Shown in pieces: positions 43,898-54,463 of a stretch of DNA of 64,000 nt. The number at the start of each line of letters is the position of its first letter. Positions within the stretch are counted from its first letter, which is position 1. Source of the stretch: Echinicola sp. 20G (GTDB lineage Bacteria; Bacteroidota; Bacteroidia; Cytophagales; Cyclobacteriaceae); the NCBI RefSeq assembly GCF_015533855.1, contig NZ_AP024154.1, positions 3,726,501 through 3,790,500 on the forward strand, in the 5' to 3' direction. The notes under the pieces were generated by a model. It saw only the letters and a list, made by a program, of their open reading frames with translations. It was not told where the DNA came from and did not search any database. Position numbers and translations under genes: made by a program.

Positions 43898-46800
43898 ATG
43901 TACAATTCTACAACCAAGTTTTTACTTGTTGTGGCATTGCTGTTCTATGCTGGAGTAGCACTGTCACAAGAAATTACAGTCTCAGGTACAGTTACTGACG
44001 GAGAGTCGGGAGTGACCATTCCCGGGGTCAATGTCTTAGAACTGGCCACAAAAAATACTGCTAATGTCAATGGAACTGCTACTGATATAGATGGCAGGTT
44101 TGAAATTACCGTTCCTGCTGATGCTACTTTGAGTTTTAGCTATTTGGGCTATGCTGCTCAAAATGTAGCTGTCAATTCCAGAACAACTTTGAATGTGGTT
44201 CTCAATCCCGACCTGTCCAATTTGGAAGAAGTAGTCGTCATAGGTTATGGCCAGGTCAATAAAAAGGACCTGACAGGTTCGGTAAGTCAGGTAGAAGGAG
44301 CGCAGTTGGAAAATTTGCCTGCTGCCCGTGTGGACCAGACCCTACAAGGAAGGGCTGCTGGAGTGCAAGTTTCACAAATCAGTGGTGAACCAGGGGCAGC
44401 CCCTACCATCAGGATTCGAGGTGGAAACTCGATTCAAGGTAATAATGAGCCTCTTTGGGTAATTGATGGGATTATTGTTGGTACGGATTTTAACCTCAGT
44501 AATATCAATACCAATGATATTCAGTCCATTGACGTGTTGAAAGACGCGGTTGCCGTGTCCATTTATGGTACCAGAGGAGCAAATGGTGTCATTTTGGTAA
44601 CCACCAAAAGCGGTGCAGGAGCTGGTGGCGGAACCAATGTTTCTGTAAACGCTTATTATGGCGTCCAATCGATGGTAACCAAAGTAGACTTTTTAGATGG
44701 TCCCCAACATGCGGATTATGCCAATGAAGATGCGGAGTTTAGACAATCCGCTTTGCCATTTGTAAACCTAGATGAGGTTCCCAATGTGGACTGGATTGAT
44801 CAAGTCAGTCAAAATGGAGCTGTTCAAAACGTGGATGTATCTCTCTCTGGAAGTTCAGATAATAGAAAAGTCAATTATTACGTGTCTGCCAATTATTTTG
44901 ACCAAGAAGGTTTGATCAGGGAGACAGGGATCAAGAAATACATTTTCAGAGCCAATATGGATAACCAGCTTTCAGATTTGGTAAAGGTGGGCTTTAGGTT
45001 GAATGTGTCCAGACTGAGAAATGAAAACAGTAAAATCAACTTTTCAGGCTTATACCTTTCCACGACTCCAACCCGAGCCATTTATGACGAAGATGGAAAT
45101 TTCACCGCTCTTGATCCAATCACTGATGGTGTGACCAGGAACTTTGAAGCAGATCTTCAGATGCGCCAAAACCATAATCTGATCACCAACATTTTGGGTA
45201 ACATTTACATTGAGTTGACCCCAATAAAGAACCTGACTTTCAAGACCACTATAAGTCCTGAAATCAACAATTTCAAACAAAATATTTTCAACCCAGGAGC
45301 ATTGCCCAATAATTTCATTCTTCAAAATGGGGGAGATGCTGAGGTGAATACTTCATTGAGAATGGGCTATATCAATGAAAACACGGTAAACTACATCAAG
45401 GATTTTACCAATGGTAATCGATTGACCGCATTGGCAGGATTTACCATTCAGAAGACAGAGTTTGAATCCAGTGTAGCAAGGGCCTTTAGACTCTCTAATG
45501 ATGTGACAGGGTTCAATAATATTGGCTTTGGATCAGACCCTACCCGAAATGAAGTAGGGTCGGGCTATGATGCTTTCCAGTTGGTGTCGTGGTTAGGAAG
45601 GGTAAACTACTCCATAAAGGATAAATACCTTTTTACCGCTGTAGGAAGGGTGGATGGTTCTTCTCGGTTTGCTCCGGAAAATAAATATGCCTTTTTCCCA
45701 TCTGGAGCTTTTGCTTGGAGAATTGGTGATGAACCATTTATCAAGAACATGGGAGTATTTAGTGACTTGAAATTCAGGACCAGCTATGGTCTTTCAGGAA
45801 GCCAGGCCATTCCGTCTTATAGGACTTTAGCGATTCTCAATGCAGCGAATACTACATTCAATGGAATCGAACAACCTGGAGTGGTTTTAGGAAGACCGGA
45901 AAACCCTGAATTGAAGTGGGAAACTACACGACAGTTGGATATTGGTTTGGAAATGGGATTCATGGAAGGGCGCTTGACTTTGGAATTTGATTTTTATCAG
46001 AAGAACACCAAGGACTTACTGTTAAATGCCCAATTGCCAAGACAAACAGGTTTTGTTAGCAAGCTGCAGAATATCGGAAAAGTGCAGAACCGTGGCGTGG
46101 AATTTTTGGCCAATAGTATCAACATTGATAAGGAGAATTTCACCTGGTCCACAAATTTGACGGTTTCCCATAATAACAATAAAGTAGTTGACTTAGGAGG
46201 GGTAGACTTTATCAATTTGGCCACACCAGCCCAGCAAGGTGGGACAGGTGCCCGATTGATTGTGGGCGAAACTACACCAGTTTTTACGGGTGTTCGCTAT
46301 TTAGGAACCTGGAAATCACAGGAAGAAATAGACGCAGCAGGCATCGGTGGTGACCATGATGTGGGAGGTCCAAGGTTTGAGGATACCAATGGCGATCAAC
46401 AAATCACTGAAGACGATTTTATTGTCTTGGGTAGCCCGCAGCCTGACTTCTATTTTGGAATTGGTAACACTTTTACCATAGGAAACTTTAACCTTGATTT
46501 CTTTTTCCAAGGAACCTACGGTAATGAGGTTTTCAATAGTTTGACCCAAACAGCTCTTTTTGGTAGGTCTGAGACTACCAAGTATGCAGAAACATTGGAT
46601 CGTTGGACTCCAGAAAACCCAACTTCCGACATTCCTCGTGCAGGATCTGTGGCTGCACTTTCTGAGGTTTACAACAATTCTGCAATGATTGAAGATGGGT
46701 CTCATATCAGGTTAAAAAGTTTGAGATTGGCCTATAATATCCCTATGGATAACACAAAACTCAAGGGCTTGACGGTCTATCTAACCGGTAACAATTTGTT

Positions 46801-46939
46801 TGTGCTTTCAAGCTTTAGGTTGAAGGATCCAGAAACCAGTCAATATGGTAGAAGCAGTGATAACCTGTCTATGGGTTTTTCACAGGGACAATATCCTACG
46901 TCCAGGACTGTAGCTATTGGCGCCAAAATCGATTTTTAA
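43898..46939 (+). CDS. SusC-like TonB-dependent transporter (pair 2)
   Basis: 1013 residues. Signal peptide (ending ALSQ), CarboxypepD_reg-like domain (about 28-105), EEVVVIGYG segment, plug (to about 250, ending GANGVILVTTKSG) and outer-membrane barrel. The acidic loop DTNGDQQITEDDF near residue 830 is the usual SusC calcium-type site. It transports a ligand captured by the SusD encoded 83 bp on. No glycoside hydrolase, sulfatase or HTCS accompanies the pair; the ligand is therefore unknown and need not be a glycan. Confidence 0.96.
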   Translation: MYNSTTKFLLVVALLFYAGVALSQEITVSGTVTDGESGVTIPGVNVLELATKNTANVNGTATDIDGRFEITVPADATLSFSYLGYAAQNVAVNSRTTLNVVLNPDLSNLEEVVVIGYGQVNKKDLTGSVSQVEGAQLENLPAARVDQTLQGRAAGVQVSQISGEPGAAPTIRIRGGNSIQGNNEPLWVIDGIIVGTDFNLSNINTNDIQSIDVLKDAVAVSIYGTRGANGVILVTTKSGAGAGGGTNVSVNAYYGVQSMVTKVDFLDGPQHADYANEDAEFRQSALPFVNLDEVPNVDWIDQVSQNGAVQNVDVSLSGSSDNRKVNYYVSANYFDQEGLIRETGIKKYIFRANMDNQLSDLVKVGFRLNVSRLRNENSKINFSGLYLSTTPTRAIYDEDGNFTALDPITDGVTRNFEADLQMRQNHNLITNILGNIYIELTPIKNLTFKTTISPEINNFKQNIFNPGALPNNFILQNGGDAEVNTSLRMGYINENTVNYIKDFTNGNRLTALAGFTIQKTEFESSVARAFRLSNDVTGFNNIGFGSDPTRNEVGSGYDAFQLVSWLGRVNYSIKDKYLFTAVGRVDGSSRFAPENKYAFFPSGAFAWRIGDEPFIKNMGVFSDLKFRTSYGLSGSQAIPSYRTLAILNAANTTFNGIEQPGVVLGRPENPELKWETTRQLDIGLEMGFMEGRLTLEFDFYQKNTKDLLLNAQLPRQTGFVSKLQNIGKVQNRGVEFLANSINIDKENFTWSTNLTVSHNNNKVVDLGGVDFINLATPAQQGGTGARLIVGETTPVFTGVRYLGTWKSQEEIDAAGIGGDHDVGGPRFEDTNGDQQITEDDFIVLGSPQPDFYFGIGNTFTIGNFNLDFFFQGTYGNEVFNSLTQTALFGRSETTKYAETLDRWTPENPTSDIPRAGSVAALSEVYNNSAMIEDGSHIRLKSLRLAYNIPMDNTKLKGLTVYLTGNNLFVLSSFRLKDPETSQYGRSSDNLSMGFSQGQYPTSRTVAIGAKIDF

Positions 46940-47022
46940 TGCATGTTAAAAAATAACATTTCCGGATTTTGTTTGCTATTCAAGGCTTTAAAAACAGATC
47001 AGGAAACTTAAAGGATAAAAAA

Positions 47023-48549
47023 ATGAAACATATCATAAGAAACAAAATAGCAGTTGTGATGGCGCTAGCGCTGCTCTTCAGCTGTGACAGCTTTTTGGAA
47101 GAAAAGCCCAAGGACATCGTTTCCCCGACTAATTTCTTTAATACTCCAGCGGAGTTTGAGCTGGCAATTGTGGGATTGTACAATATTTACAAGGATAACT
47201 CACTTCATGGAAAAGTGGGGTTGGACAGATATTATGAAAACGGTGCAGATGTGATTGGCCCCAATAGGGTGTTTGATCAGGTAGAGCCTACCCAGAATTA
47301 TAGCTTGAGTGAAAGTAATATCAGTGCCATATCCCAAGGAGGCGGAGCACCCTTGACTTGGCAGAACCTTTATGCTATCATTCTGAATTCCAATACTATT
47401 TTGGAGCAATTGGACATCAATGAAACTTTGAGTGATGGAGAAAGGGACTATTTCAGAGGTCAGACCTTGTTTTTACGGTCATATGCTTATTATCATTTGA
47501 CCAATCTTTGGGGAGATGTGCCTTATTACCGGGATAACCTTCCCATTTCTGAAATTCAGGTATTGCCCAGAACAGATGTGAACCAGATTAGGACGGATAT
47601 ATTGACCGACCTTCAAGTTGCTCAGGACCTCTTACCGGACGGCTATACGGGTAATGATTTAGGAAAGGCGAGTAAGTGGGTGGCAGCTACGGTGATGGTT
47701 AAGATTTATCTGATTCAGAAAAACTGGCAAGCAGCCAAAAACAAGGCGGAAGAGATCATCAACAGCTCACCGCATGATTTGCTGGATGATTATGCGGCTG
47801 TATTTGATCAGTTCAATGAATATAATATTGAAAATATCTGGGAAATAGATTTTGTGAAAGATGTACGGTCCTCTGACTGGGTGGATCATTTTACTCCTCG
47901 GATCCGTGACGAGCCTAAGGATCCAACTCAACAAAGTGCTTTAAGTACAGCATTGGGAAATAGAAGTGAGGGATTTACAGGCTATGGTTTGGCCATACCT
48001 TTGCCAGGTTATGTCAATGATTTTCCTGAAAATGACCTTAGAAGAAGTGCTAATATCATTACCAATTATTTGGGCTTTGAGTTGAACTTTCCTTATATGC
48101 CCAAGATGTGGAACCTGGATCAGATCAACTCACCCAGGGGGAACCATGGAGATAATAAGATTATCTTCAGAATGGCCGATGTATACCTGATGGCCGCTGA
48201 AGCTGAAAATGAACTCAATGGCCCAACGGCTTTGGCCTATCAATATATCAATAGGGTTAGAGAGAGAGCTTATGAGCCAGATATGCCTTATTCTGGTTTG
48301 ACCCAAGAAAGTCTACGAGAAGCCATATATGATGAAAGAAGGTGGGAATTAGGCGGAGAAGGCCACAGAAGGATGGATTTGATCCGGTGGGGAATCTTGG
48401 AGGAAGTAGTAAAAAGCACGGAGTACAGGATTTGGAACCCTGCAGCCAATATCCAACCATACCATGTTCTTTTACCTATTCCTACTGAGGAATTTGTATT
48501 GAACCCAGCATTATTGGAGTCCGATCCTTCCAACAATGGCTATCGCTAG
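47023..48549 (+). CDS. SusD/RagB-like lipoprotein (pair 2)
   Basis: 508 residues from the ATG at 47023, which gives a compact signal with lipobox LFSC (Cys21); an upstream non-ATG start at 46969 would put 18 charged residues in front. Family blocks are FLRSYAYYHLTNLWGDVPYY, RMADVYLMAAEAENELNG and YDERRWELGGEGHRRMDLIRW. It forms the surface lid of the SusC encoded before it. A strong terminator follows directly, so the operon appears to hold just these two genes. Confidence 0.95.
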   Translation: MKHIIRNKIAVVMALALLFSCDSFLEEKPKDIVSPTNFFNTPAEFELAIVGLYNIYKDNSLHGKVGLDRYYENGADVIGPNRVFDQVEPTQNYSLSESNISAISQGGGAPLTWQNLYAIILNSNTILEQLDINETLSDGERDYFRGQTLFLRSYAYYHLTNLWGDVPYYRDNLPISEIQVLPRTDVNQIRTDILTDLQVAQDLLPDGYTGNDLGKASKWVAATVMVKIYLIQKNWQAAKNKAEEIINSSPHDLLDDYAAVFDQFNEYNIENIWEIDFVKDVRSSDWVDHFTPRIRDEPKDPTQQSALSTALGNRSEGFTGYGLAIPLPGYVNDFPENDLRRSANIITNYLGFELNFPYMPKMWNLDQINSPRGNHGDNKIIFRMADVYLMAAEAENELNGPTALAYQYINRVRERAYEPDMPYSGLTQESLREAIYDERRWELGGEGHRRMDLIRWGILEEVVKSTEYRIWNPAANIQPYHVLLPIPTEEFVLNPALLESDPSNNGYR

Positions 48550-48555
48550 GTAAAA

Positions 48556-48597
48556 AGGAAATGCAGAAGTAATCGTATTACTTCTGCATTTCTTTTA
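48556..48597 (+). terminator. Terminator after SusCD pair 2
   Basis: Arms GAAATGCAGAAGTAAT and ATTACTTCTGCATTTC with a three-base loop, followed by TTTTAT. Almost perfect 16-bp stem. Confidence 0.88.
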
Positions 48598-49009
48598 TCA
48601 TAGGGTCATTAACTTTGTCTTCAATAAACAAGGGATAGCCAGTTGGGAGTCTAAAAAAAGTGCGTCCATTCATGTAACTTGATTTTTTATTAATATTCAG
48701 TCAAAAAACAATAGATAGTAACATTATGGTAAAATAGATCAAATATAGTCATTGAAAATACATGCCTATATAAGGCTTTAGGTTTTCCATTAATTTACAG
48801 GTGATTTTTGCTTCATTTAGTTTTTATTTGATTTTTGTCACATTAGAATATCATACTTTTTACTTGCTAAATAGGTCAAATGTATAACTGTATCGATTTA
48901 GTTTTTTTCTCAGTTTTAACCTTTGATGAATGTTTTTAAATATTAAAATAATAGTTTGATAATTCAATTTTAGGGTTCCTTGAGTGCTTCTTTGGCGTAC
49001 TTTGTGGCC
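48598..49009. other. Intergenic region before the SusCD-phosphodiesterase cluster
   Basis: About 410 bases, very AT-rich. It must hold the promoter for the next operon. TAGTTTG at 48952-48958 is near but does not match the -7 consensus. No ORF or obvious repeat. Confidence 0.45.
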
Positions 49010-50263
49010 ATGAAAACCACCTTCTTATTTCTATTTGTAAGTCTGATCAGCTTAACACTTTTGGCTCAGGAAGGGCCGATGCACCAGTACAATTATGTGG
49101 AGGGAACTTCCTATATCAAATCCAAGAATGTTTACTTACTGAACCTTATTGAAAACCTGTCAGATGTCAGGGCGGTTTTGGTAGAAGATGAAGTATTAAG
49201 AGATTTAGGAGAACATAAACGCCGTCAACTGGTCCAATCTTTAGAGGAATGCGGTAATGACGTATTATGCTATGCCAAGAATCAACCTTTTAGTGAGGCA
49301 GAAATTGATCAAGTAGCCAATCGACTTACTATGCTCTTTAGGAATCATGAAGCTATTCAACAAATGGTAGCAATGCATTTGATTCCCTCAGGAAAATACC
49401 AATTGCAAGCAGATGATGAAGCTGGTGTTTGGCTAGCGAATGCTTGGAAACAAGATGCCAACACCTTGAATCATATTATACATGTTTATGCCAAAGGAGG
49501 TAAACCGAACTACCCACGAATAGACTCCTTGGGAATGAATGTTTCTTCCTCTACTTATCTGGCCAATATTCAAGCCTTAGGTGAATTGGTGAAGGTGGAA
49601 TCATCTAATTCCAAACTTTTTTTTAGTACGACTTTAAATTATGCCATGAGTGCTTTGGACATGGCAAGGATGGAACATGCTGGGCAGTTTGAACCCATGC
49701 ATCTGACAGTAAATAAAGAGGCCTATTTGAAAGCCAAAAAAGTAAACTGGGATGAATTTGATTATCCTTTGATTTTAATCCCAGGTGCGGGAACAGATAA
49801 TTATTTGGACAGTCTTAGTTCAGGAGGGGTCTTACGTTGTCGATTGGCTTTTGATGCTTTTAAGAAAGGAATGGCTCCTTTTATTCTTGTGTCCGGAGGA
49901 TATGTTCACCCCTATAAAGTCCAACGTAATGAAGCCATGGAGATGAAAAAATATCTTCTGGCATTGGGTGTTCCTGAGTCAGCCATTTTGATGGATCCTC
50001 ATGCCAGACACACCACGACAAATATGAGGAATACTGCTAGGATTATGTTTAGCTATGGTTTTCCTATGAATAGGCCCTCTATTACAGTAACCACTCCTTC
50101 ACAGAGCAACTATATCTATGCAGAGAAAATGCAAAAGCGCTGTATGGATGAGTTGGGATACAGCCCTTACAAGAATGGAAAACGACTTTCTGCCACAACA
50201 GCTGAATTCTATCCATCAATTAAAGCACTTCAGATAGATGCTGATGAACCCCTTGATCCATAA
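49010..50263 (+). CDS. Secreted DUF218 (YdcF/SanA/ElyC-like) protein
   Basis: 417 residues from the ATG at 49010, giving a signal peptide (ending LTLLAQ). The N-terminal 240 residues are helical and not recognised. Residues about 250-400 form a DUF218 domain: LILIPGAGTDNY, FILVSGGYVHPYK, MDPHARHTTTNMRNTARIM and a final strand ITVTTPSQS. E. coli members (SanA, ElyC, YdcF) are linked to envelope integrity and nucleotide-type ligands, but no clear enzyme activity is settled for them. It is first in a likely operon: the next gene starts 5 bp after its stop. A role in handling an envelope-derived ligand is inference. Confidence 0.82.
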   Translation: MKTTFLFLFVSLISLTLLAQEGPMHQYNYVEGTSYIKSKNVYLLNLIENLSDVRAVLVEDEVLRDLGEHKRRQLVQSLEECGNDVLCYAKNQPFSEAEIDQVANRLTMLFRNHEAIQQMVAMHLIPSGKYQLQADDEAGVWLANAWKQDANTLNHIIHVYAKGGKPNYPRIDSLGMNVSSSTYLANIQALGELVKVESSNSKLFFSTTLNYAMSALDMARMEHAGQFEPMHLTVNKEAYLKAKKVNWDEFDYPLILIPGAGTDNYLDSLSSGGVLRCRLAFDAFKKGMAPFILVSGGYVHPYKVQRNEAMEMKKYLLALGVPESAILMDPHARHTTTNMRNTARIMFSYGFPMNRPSITVTTPSQSNYIYAEKMQKRCMDELGYSPYKNGKRLSATTAEFYPSIKALQIDADEPLDP

Positions 50264-50268
50264 AACTT

Positions 50269-51141
50269 ATGAAAAAAAACATACTACTATTAGCCTCCCT
50301 ATTTCTTTTGATAGGCTTAGTGCCCGATACAGGTGCACAGCAAATTGAAATAAAAAACACCATGACTCTGGACAGTCTGGGAGCAGCGCAGGGTATCACT
50401 TTTATCAATGGAGAATGCTTTGTTTACGGCGACCGGGAAATCGGTATGATGAGAAAGTATGTGTTTCATGATAGTTTGACATACACAGGAAATGAGTATC
50501 GGTTTACTTTGGATAAAATTGACTTGATCAACCATCCAACAGGAATAGCCTGGAATGGTCATGGACCAACCTTTATTGGTAATTCCATACGCTTAAATCC
50601 AGAAGGAACAAAATGGAAGGCAGTAATTTATGCAATTGACTGGGATGGTTTTCTTGAAAGCAAAACCCTTGACGGCAACCTTCTTACTACGATTGAGGAC
50701 GATGCCTGCATTCAAGGAACACGTCCAGAATATGTTCAATATCAGGGTGAGTGGATGGTAGCTACTGCTGATTATGGCCCAGGTAAAAATGAAGTAAGAC
50801 TTTATCATCCAGAAAATTTACTCAACTCTAAAAAGACCAGTGAAGCTGGCGTATTGGTCGGTAAATTCAATTGCTCCCCATGGGTTCAAAATTTACACTG
50901 GATGGCAGATGAAAAAATATTAGTACTCATCCAAAATCAAATTGAAGGTCGAAGGTGGCGATTTACATTTTTGGACTTTGAAGCTTCCATGAAGTTGGGA
51001 AGCGAAGTAGTCATCAAAACCATAGATATTGATAGAGCTGATGAGCTTGAGGGTTTTGCCCTTATGGGAAATCTAAAGCAAGGTGTGGCGGTTTCCTCAT
51101 CTAGAAAAGACAATGCAGCCATTATAACCCTACACGATTAA
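50269..51141 (+). CDS. Secreted propeller-like protein of unknown function
   Basis: 290 residues with a signal peptide (ending DTGAQ). The rest is beta-rich, with repeating hydrophobic strands and turns (LGAAQGITFINGECFVYGD, NHPTGIAWNGHGPTFIGN, YVQYQGEWMVATADYG), the look of a beta-propeller. No catalytic motif is recognised. It starts 5 bp after the DUF218 gene and ends 36 bp before susC 3, so it is almost certainly part of that operon and probably acts in the periplasm or at the surface on the same ligand. Confidence 0.75.
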   Translation: MKKNILLLASLFLLIGLVPDTGAQQIEIKNTMTLDSLGAAQGITFINGECFVYGDREIGMMRKYVFHDSLTYTGNEYRFTLDKIDLINHPTGIAWNGHGPTFIGNSIRLNPEGTKWKAVIYAIDWDGFLESKTLDGNLLTTIEDDACIQGTRPEYVQYQGEWMVATADYGPGKNEVRLYHPENLLNSKKTSEAGVLVGKFNCSPWVQNLHWMADEKILVLIQNQIEGRRWRFTFLDFEASMKLGSEVVIKTIDIDRADELEGFALMGNLKQGVAVSSSRKDNAAIITLHD

Positions 51142-51177
51142 AATATTTTAAATCTTTAACTATTTCAAAATCATCTG

Positions 51178-54100
51178 ATGAACCGAATTATTACATTATG
51201 CTTAATGACCTTCTTCTCGCTGGGTAGTTTGTATGCCCAAGTGAATATAGAGGGTGTGATTACCGGCGACGAAGGAGTGCCTTTGGAGGGCGTTTCAGTA
51301 GTTGAAAAGGGAACAAACAATTGGGATATTTCTGATGCCTCTGGACGGTACAGTCTTAGTGTTGGGGAAAATGCAACTTTGGTATTTACCTTGTTGGGTT
51401 ATGGTCCACGAGAATTATCCATTGAAGGTCGTTCCAATTTTGATGTGCAAATGGAATCCCAGGACCATAATTTGGACGAAGTTGTGGTGATTGGTTATCA
51501 AACACTGAGAAAATCAGACCTTACCGGAGCAGTGTCTAATGTCCAAGCAAAGGACCTGAACTTGAGCGCGCCAACTGTGGGTCAAGCTTTGACTGGTAAA
51601 ATTGCCGGGGTGCAGGTATCCCAAGTGTCTGGAGCACCTTATGAAACTACTAAAGTGAGGGTAAGGGGAATAGGTTCAATCAATGCGAGCTCTGCACCCT
51701 TATATGTAATAGATGGATATCCTGCTGGCAATGATGTTTACATTAATCCTAATGACATTGAATCCATCGATGTTTTGAAGGACGCTGCTTCGGCAGCCAT
51801 TTATGGTTCTAGGGCATCGGGAGGAGTGGTTTTAATTACCACCAAAAGAGGAAGTGAAGGAAAATCTAAAGTTGAGTTTGACTATCAGTCAGGAATCCAA
51901 CAATTGGAAAAGAAAGTCGACCTATTGAACTCTACCCAATTTGTTGACTTACTGATTGATGCGAGAAATAACAATTACCGGAACCTTATTGAGAATTCCG
52001 GTCAAACATGGACCGATGCCATGTATTCAGATTCTAACGAAGTCAGGGTGGCTAATGTAGGCAATGCTGGCGGTGTAAGTATTCCTACCGAGTTTTATGA
52101 TTTTGCCAACCAACAGGCAATCGCTCCGGAATACAATACCGATTGGCAGGATGTATTGTACAGAAATGCACATGCGCAGCGATATAACCTTTCCATAAGC
52201 GGTGGAAATAAAAAGTCACAATACTTTATAAGTGGAGGTTATCAACATCAACCTGGTATAATAGAAACTACCAAGCAGGATCGTCTTAACCTAAGGGTGA
52301 ATGTGGATTCTGAAGTGAGTGATAAGTTTAGGGTCGGTGCCAATATGGCCTTTACCAATAATGATAACCGGGAGGTACAAGAAGGTCGTTTTCACCAAGG
52401 GCCTATCTTGGGAGCGTTGATTTATATGCCTATTTTTCCAGCTTATAATGAGGATGGTTCTTTGGCAAAAAACCAAGCAGCTTCGATGTCGTCTGCTTAT
52501 GGCTTTCAAAGCATCGAAAACCCTCTGGCATTGGCCAGTGAAACCATCATTAGCAGAATGGGCCAAAGAGGAACTTATAATGTGCATGGGAGCTATGACC
52601 TTTTCGAAGGACTGACTTTCAAGGCCAATTTGGGCATGCAAAATTATTATGAGAAATATGAGTTTTACAAGCCAACCAGTTTAAGTAGTGGTGCCAACCC
52701 ACCTTATTCTGAGCAAGCTAAAAATGCCGCTTATGCTACCGCACAAACCTTGAACAGGAGAGACAGGTTAGGCGAATTTACTTTTACCTATCTTCGAGAT
52801 TTCAACAAGCACTCAATTAATGCTTTGGCTGGTTATACAGTACAAGCCACTGACACAGATGTAATCAGCGTAACCGCAAATGGCTTTGAGAATGATAATA
52901 TCAAAGAAATTACTGGAAAAGGTGCTGATCCATCAAATTTCCAAATGAATAGTGGTACAGGAAAATCCCAAAACCGCTTACTGTCCTACCTAGCTAGGGT
53001 AGGATATAATTATGACAGCCGTTACTACTTAACAGCTTCTTTCAGAAGAGATGGATCGTCAAGATTCGGACCTTTGAACAGGTATGGTAATTTCCCCTCT
53101 GTATCTGCTGCTTGGAATATTTCCAATGAGGACTTTTATAATGATTGGTTAGGTGAAGGATCTTCTTTGAAGCTTAGGGGAAGCTGGGGTATTAGTGGTA
53201 ATAATAACATAGGTAATTATAATTATCAGCAAGTAATTTCCAGTCCTTCGGGAGTGGTGTTTGGCAATGGTACCATTGCTTCTGCTGTTTGGCCAGAAAG
53301 TATGAGAGACCAATCGCTAGGCTGGGAATCCACTAGTCAGTTCAATTTCGGTATCGATACAGAATTATTGGGAGGAAAGTTGTTTGTGATAGCCAACGCA
53401 TACCTCAGCCGATCTTATAATCTTTTGTTTAACCGACCTATATCAGCTATTTCAGGAACTACCTCTATTTTAACAAATATGCCTGATTCCAAGGTTGAAA
53501 ATAAGGGGATAGATTTACAGGTAGACGCAGCTTTGGTATCGACACAGGACTTCAATCTTAATTTGAGTGGGAATTTTAACCTTAACCGTAATAAAGTTCT
53601 GGATTTGGGTGGAGCGAGCACCATTCTTTCTCGTGGTGCAGAAAGGTCTTATTTAACCCACATTACCACCACTGGACAGCCTATTGGTATGTTCTATGGT
53701 TTTAAAGTAGCCGGAATGGTTACAGAAAGTGATATGGAAGGTATAGCGGCGGATGATGCTGCCTATGATGCCGCTACTCAATCTTTCCCTGAGGGGTATC
53801 AGTTACAAGGCCCTCCACGTTCATTGGCTTCTAGTAACCCCTTAAGACCTGGTGATTTATATTTTGAAGATGTAAATGGCGACGGTGTGGTCAGTGATGA
53901 TGATAAAGGTGTAATTGGTAGTCCATATCCAGACTTTACTTATGGTATGACACTATCTGGTAATTACAAAGCCATTGATTTCAGTATTGCCATGAATGGT
54001 TCTCAGGGAAATGAGGTTTTAGATGGTCAGGACTATTACCTGTTTAATATGGAAGCATCTGGAAACCAATATGCGGTAGTGGATGATCGCTTTAGGAGTG

Positions 54101-54441
54101 TAACTGATCCAGGAAATGGTTGGGTTTACAAAGCTTCCCGAGGAGGCACCCAAAGCAACAGTACTAGATTATCCACTTTTTATATTCAGGATGGTTCCTA
54201 TTTGAGAATCACCAACATTACCGTAGGATACACCTTCAACGATATGGCAGTTTTACAAAGAATGAGGTTAGCAGGTTTACGCATATATGCTGGAGTAGAT
54301 AATGTATTCACTTTCACGAACTATTTGGGTTATAATCCAGAGGTCGATTATAACGATGGCGCTAACCTGACACCTGGGGTAGATTATGGAAAATACCCTT
54401 TAATGAGATCTTATAACCTGGGTGTAAAACTTACCTTCTAA
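51178..54441 (+). CDS. SusC-like TonB-dependent transporter (pair 3)
   Basis: 1087 residues, the longest of the three in the window. Signal peptide (ending SLYAQ), CarboxypepD_reg-like domain (about 22-100), DEVVVIGYQ segment in place of the usual GYG, plug ending SRASGGVVLITTKRG and the barrel. An acidic loop DVNGDGVVSDDDK lies near residue 900. It imports a substrate with the SusD encoded 22 bp later. Genes before it encode a DUF218 and a propeller-like protein, and a GDPD phosphodiesterase follows, so the substrate may carry phosphodiesters. No HTCS is nearby. Confidence 0.96.
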   Translation: MNRIITLCLMTFFSLGSLYAQVNIEGVITGDEGVPLEGVSVVEKGTNNWDISDASGRYSLSVGENATLVFTLLGYGPRELSIEGRSNFDVQMESQDHNLDEVVVIGYQTLRKSDLTGAVSNVQAKDLNLSAPTVGQALTGKIAGVQVSQVSGAPYETTKVRVRGIGSINASSAPLYVIDGYPAGNDVYINPNDIESIDVLKDAASAAIYGSRASGGVVLITTKRGSEGKSKVEFDYQSGIQQLEKKVDLLNSTQFVDLLIDARNNNYRNLIENSGQTWTDAMYSDSNEVRVANVGNAGGVSIPTEFYDFANQQAIAPEYNTDWQDVLYRNAHAQRYNLSISGGNKKSQYFISGGYQHQPGIIETTKQDRLNLRVNVDSEVSDKFRVGANMAFTNNDNREVQEGRFHQGPILGALIYMPIFPAYNEDGSLAKNQAASMSSAYGFQSIENPLALASETIISRMGQRGTYNVHGSYDLFEGLTFKANLGMQNYYEKYEFYKPTSLSSGANPPYSEQAKNAAYATAQTLNRRDRLGEFTFTYLRDFNKHSINALAGYTVQATDTDVISVTANGFENDNIKEITGKGADPSNFQMNSGTGKSQNRLLSYLARVGYNYDSRYYLTASFRRDGSSRFGPLNRYGNFPSVSAAWNISNEDFYNDWLGEGSSLKLRGSWGISGNNNIGNYNYQQVISSPSGVVFGNGTIASAVWPESMRDQSLGWESTSQFNFGIDTELLGGKLFVIANAYLSRSYNLLFNRPISAISGTTSILTNMPDSKVENKGIDLQVDAALVSTQDFNLNLSGNFNLNRNKVLDLGGASTILSRGAERSYLTHITTTGQPIGMFYGFKVAGMVTESDMEGIAADDAAYDAATQSFPEGYQLQGPPRSLASSNPLRPGDLYFEDVNGDGVVSDDDKGVIGSPYPDFTYGMTLSGNYKAIDFSIAMNGSQGNEVLDGQDYYLFNMEASGNQYAVVDDRFRSVTDPGNGWVYKASRGGTQSNSTRLSTFYIQDGSYLRITNITVGYTFNDMAVLQRMRLAGLRIYAGVDNVFTFTNYLGYNPEVDYNDGANLTPGVDYGKYPLMRSYNLGVKLTF

Positions 54442-54463
54442 TTTTATAACAGTGCATTTAGAC

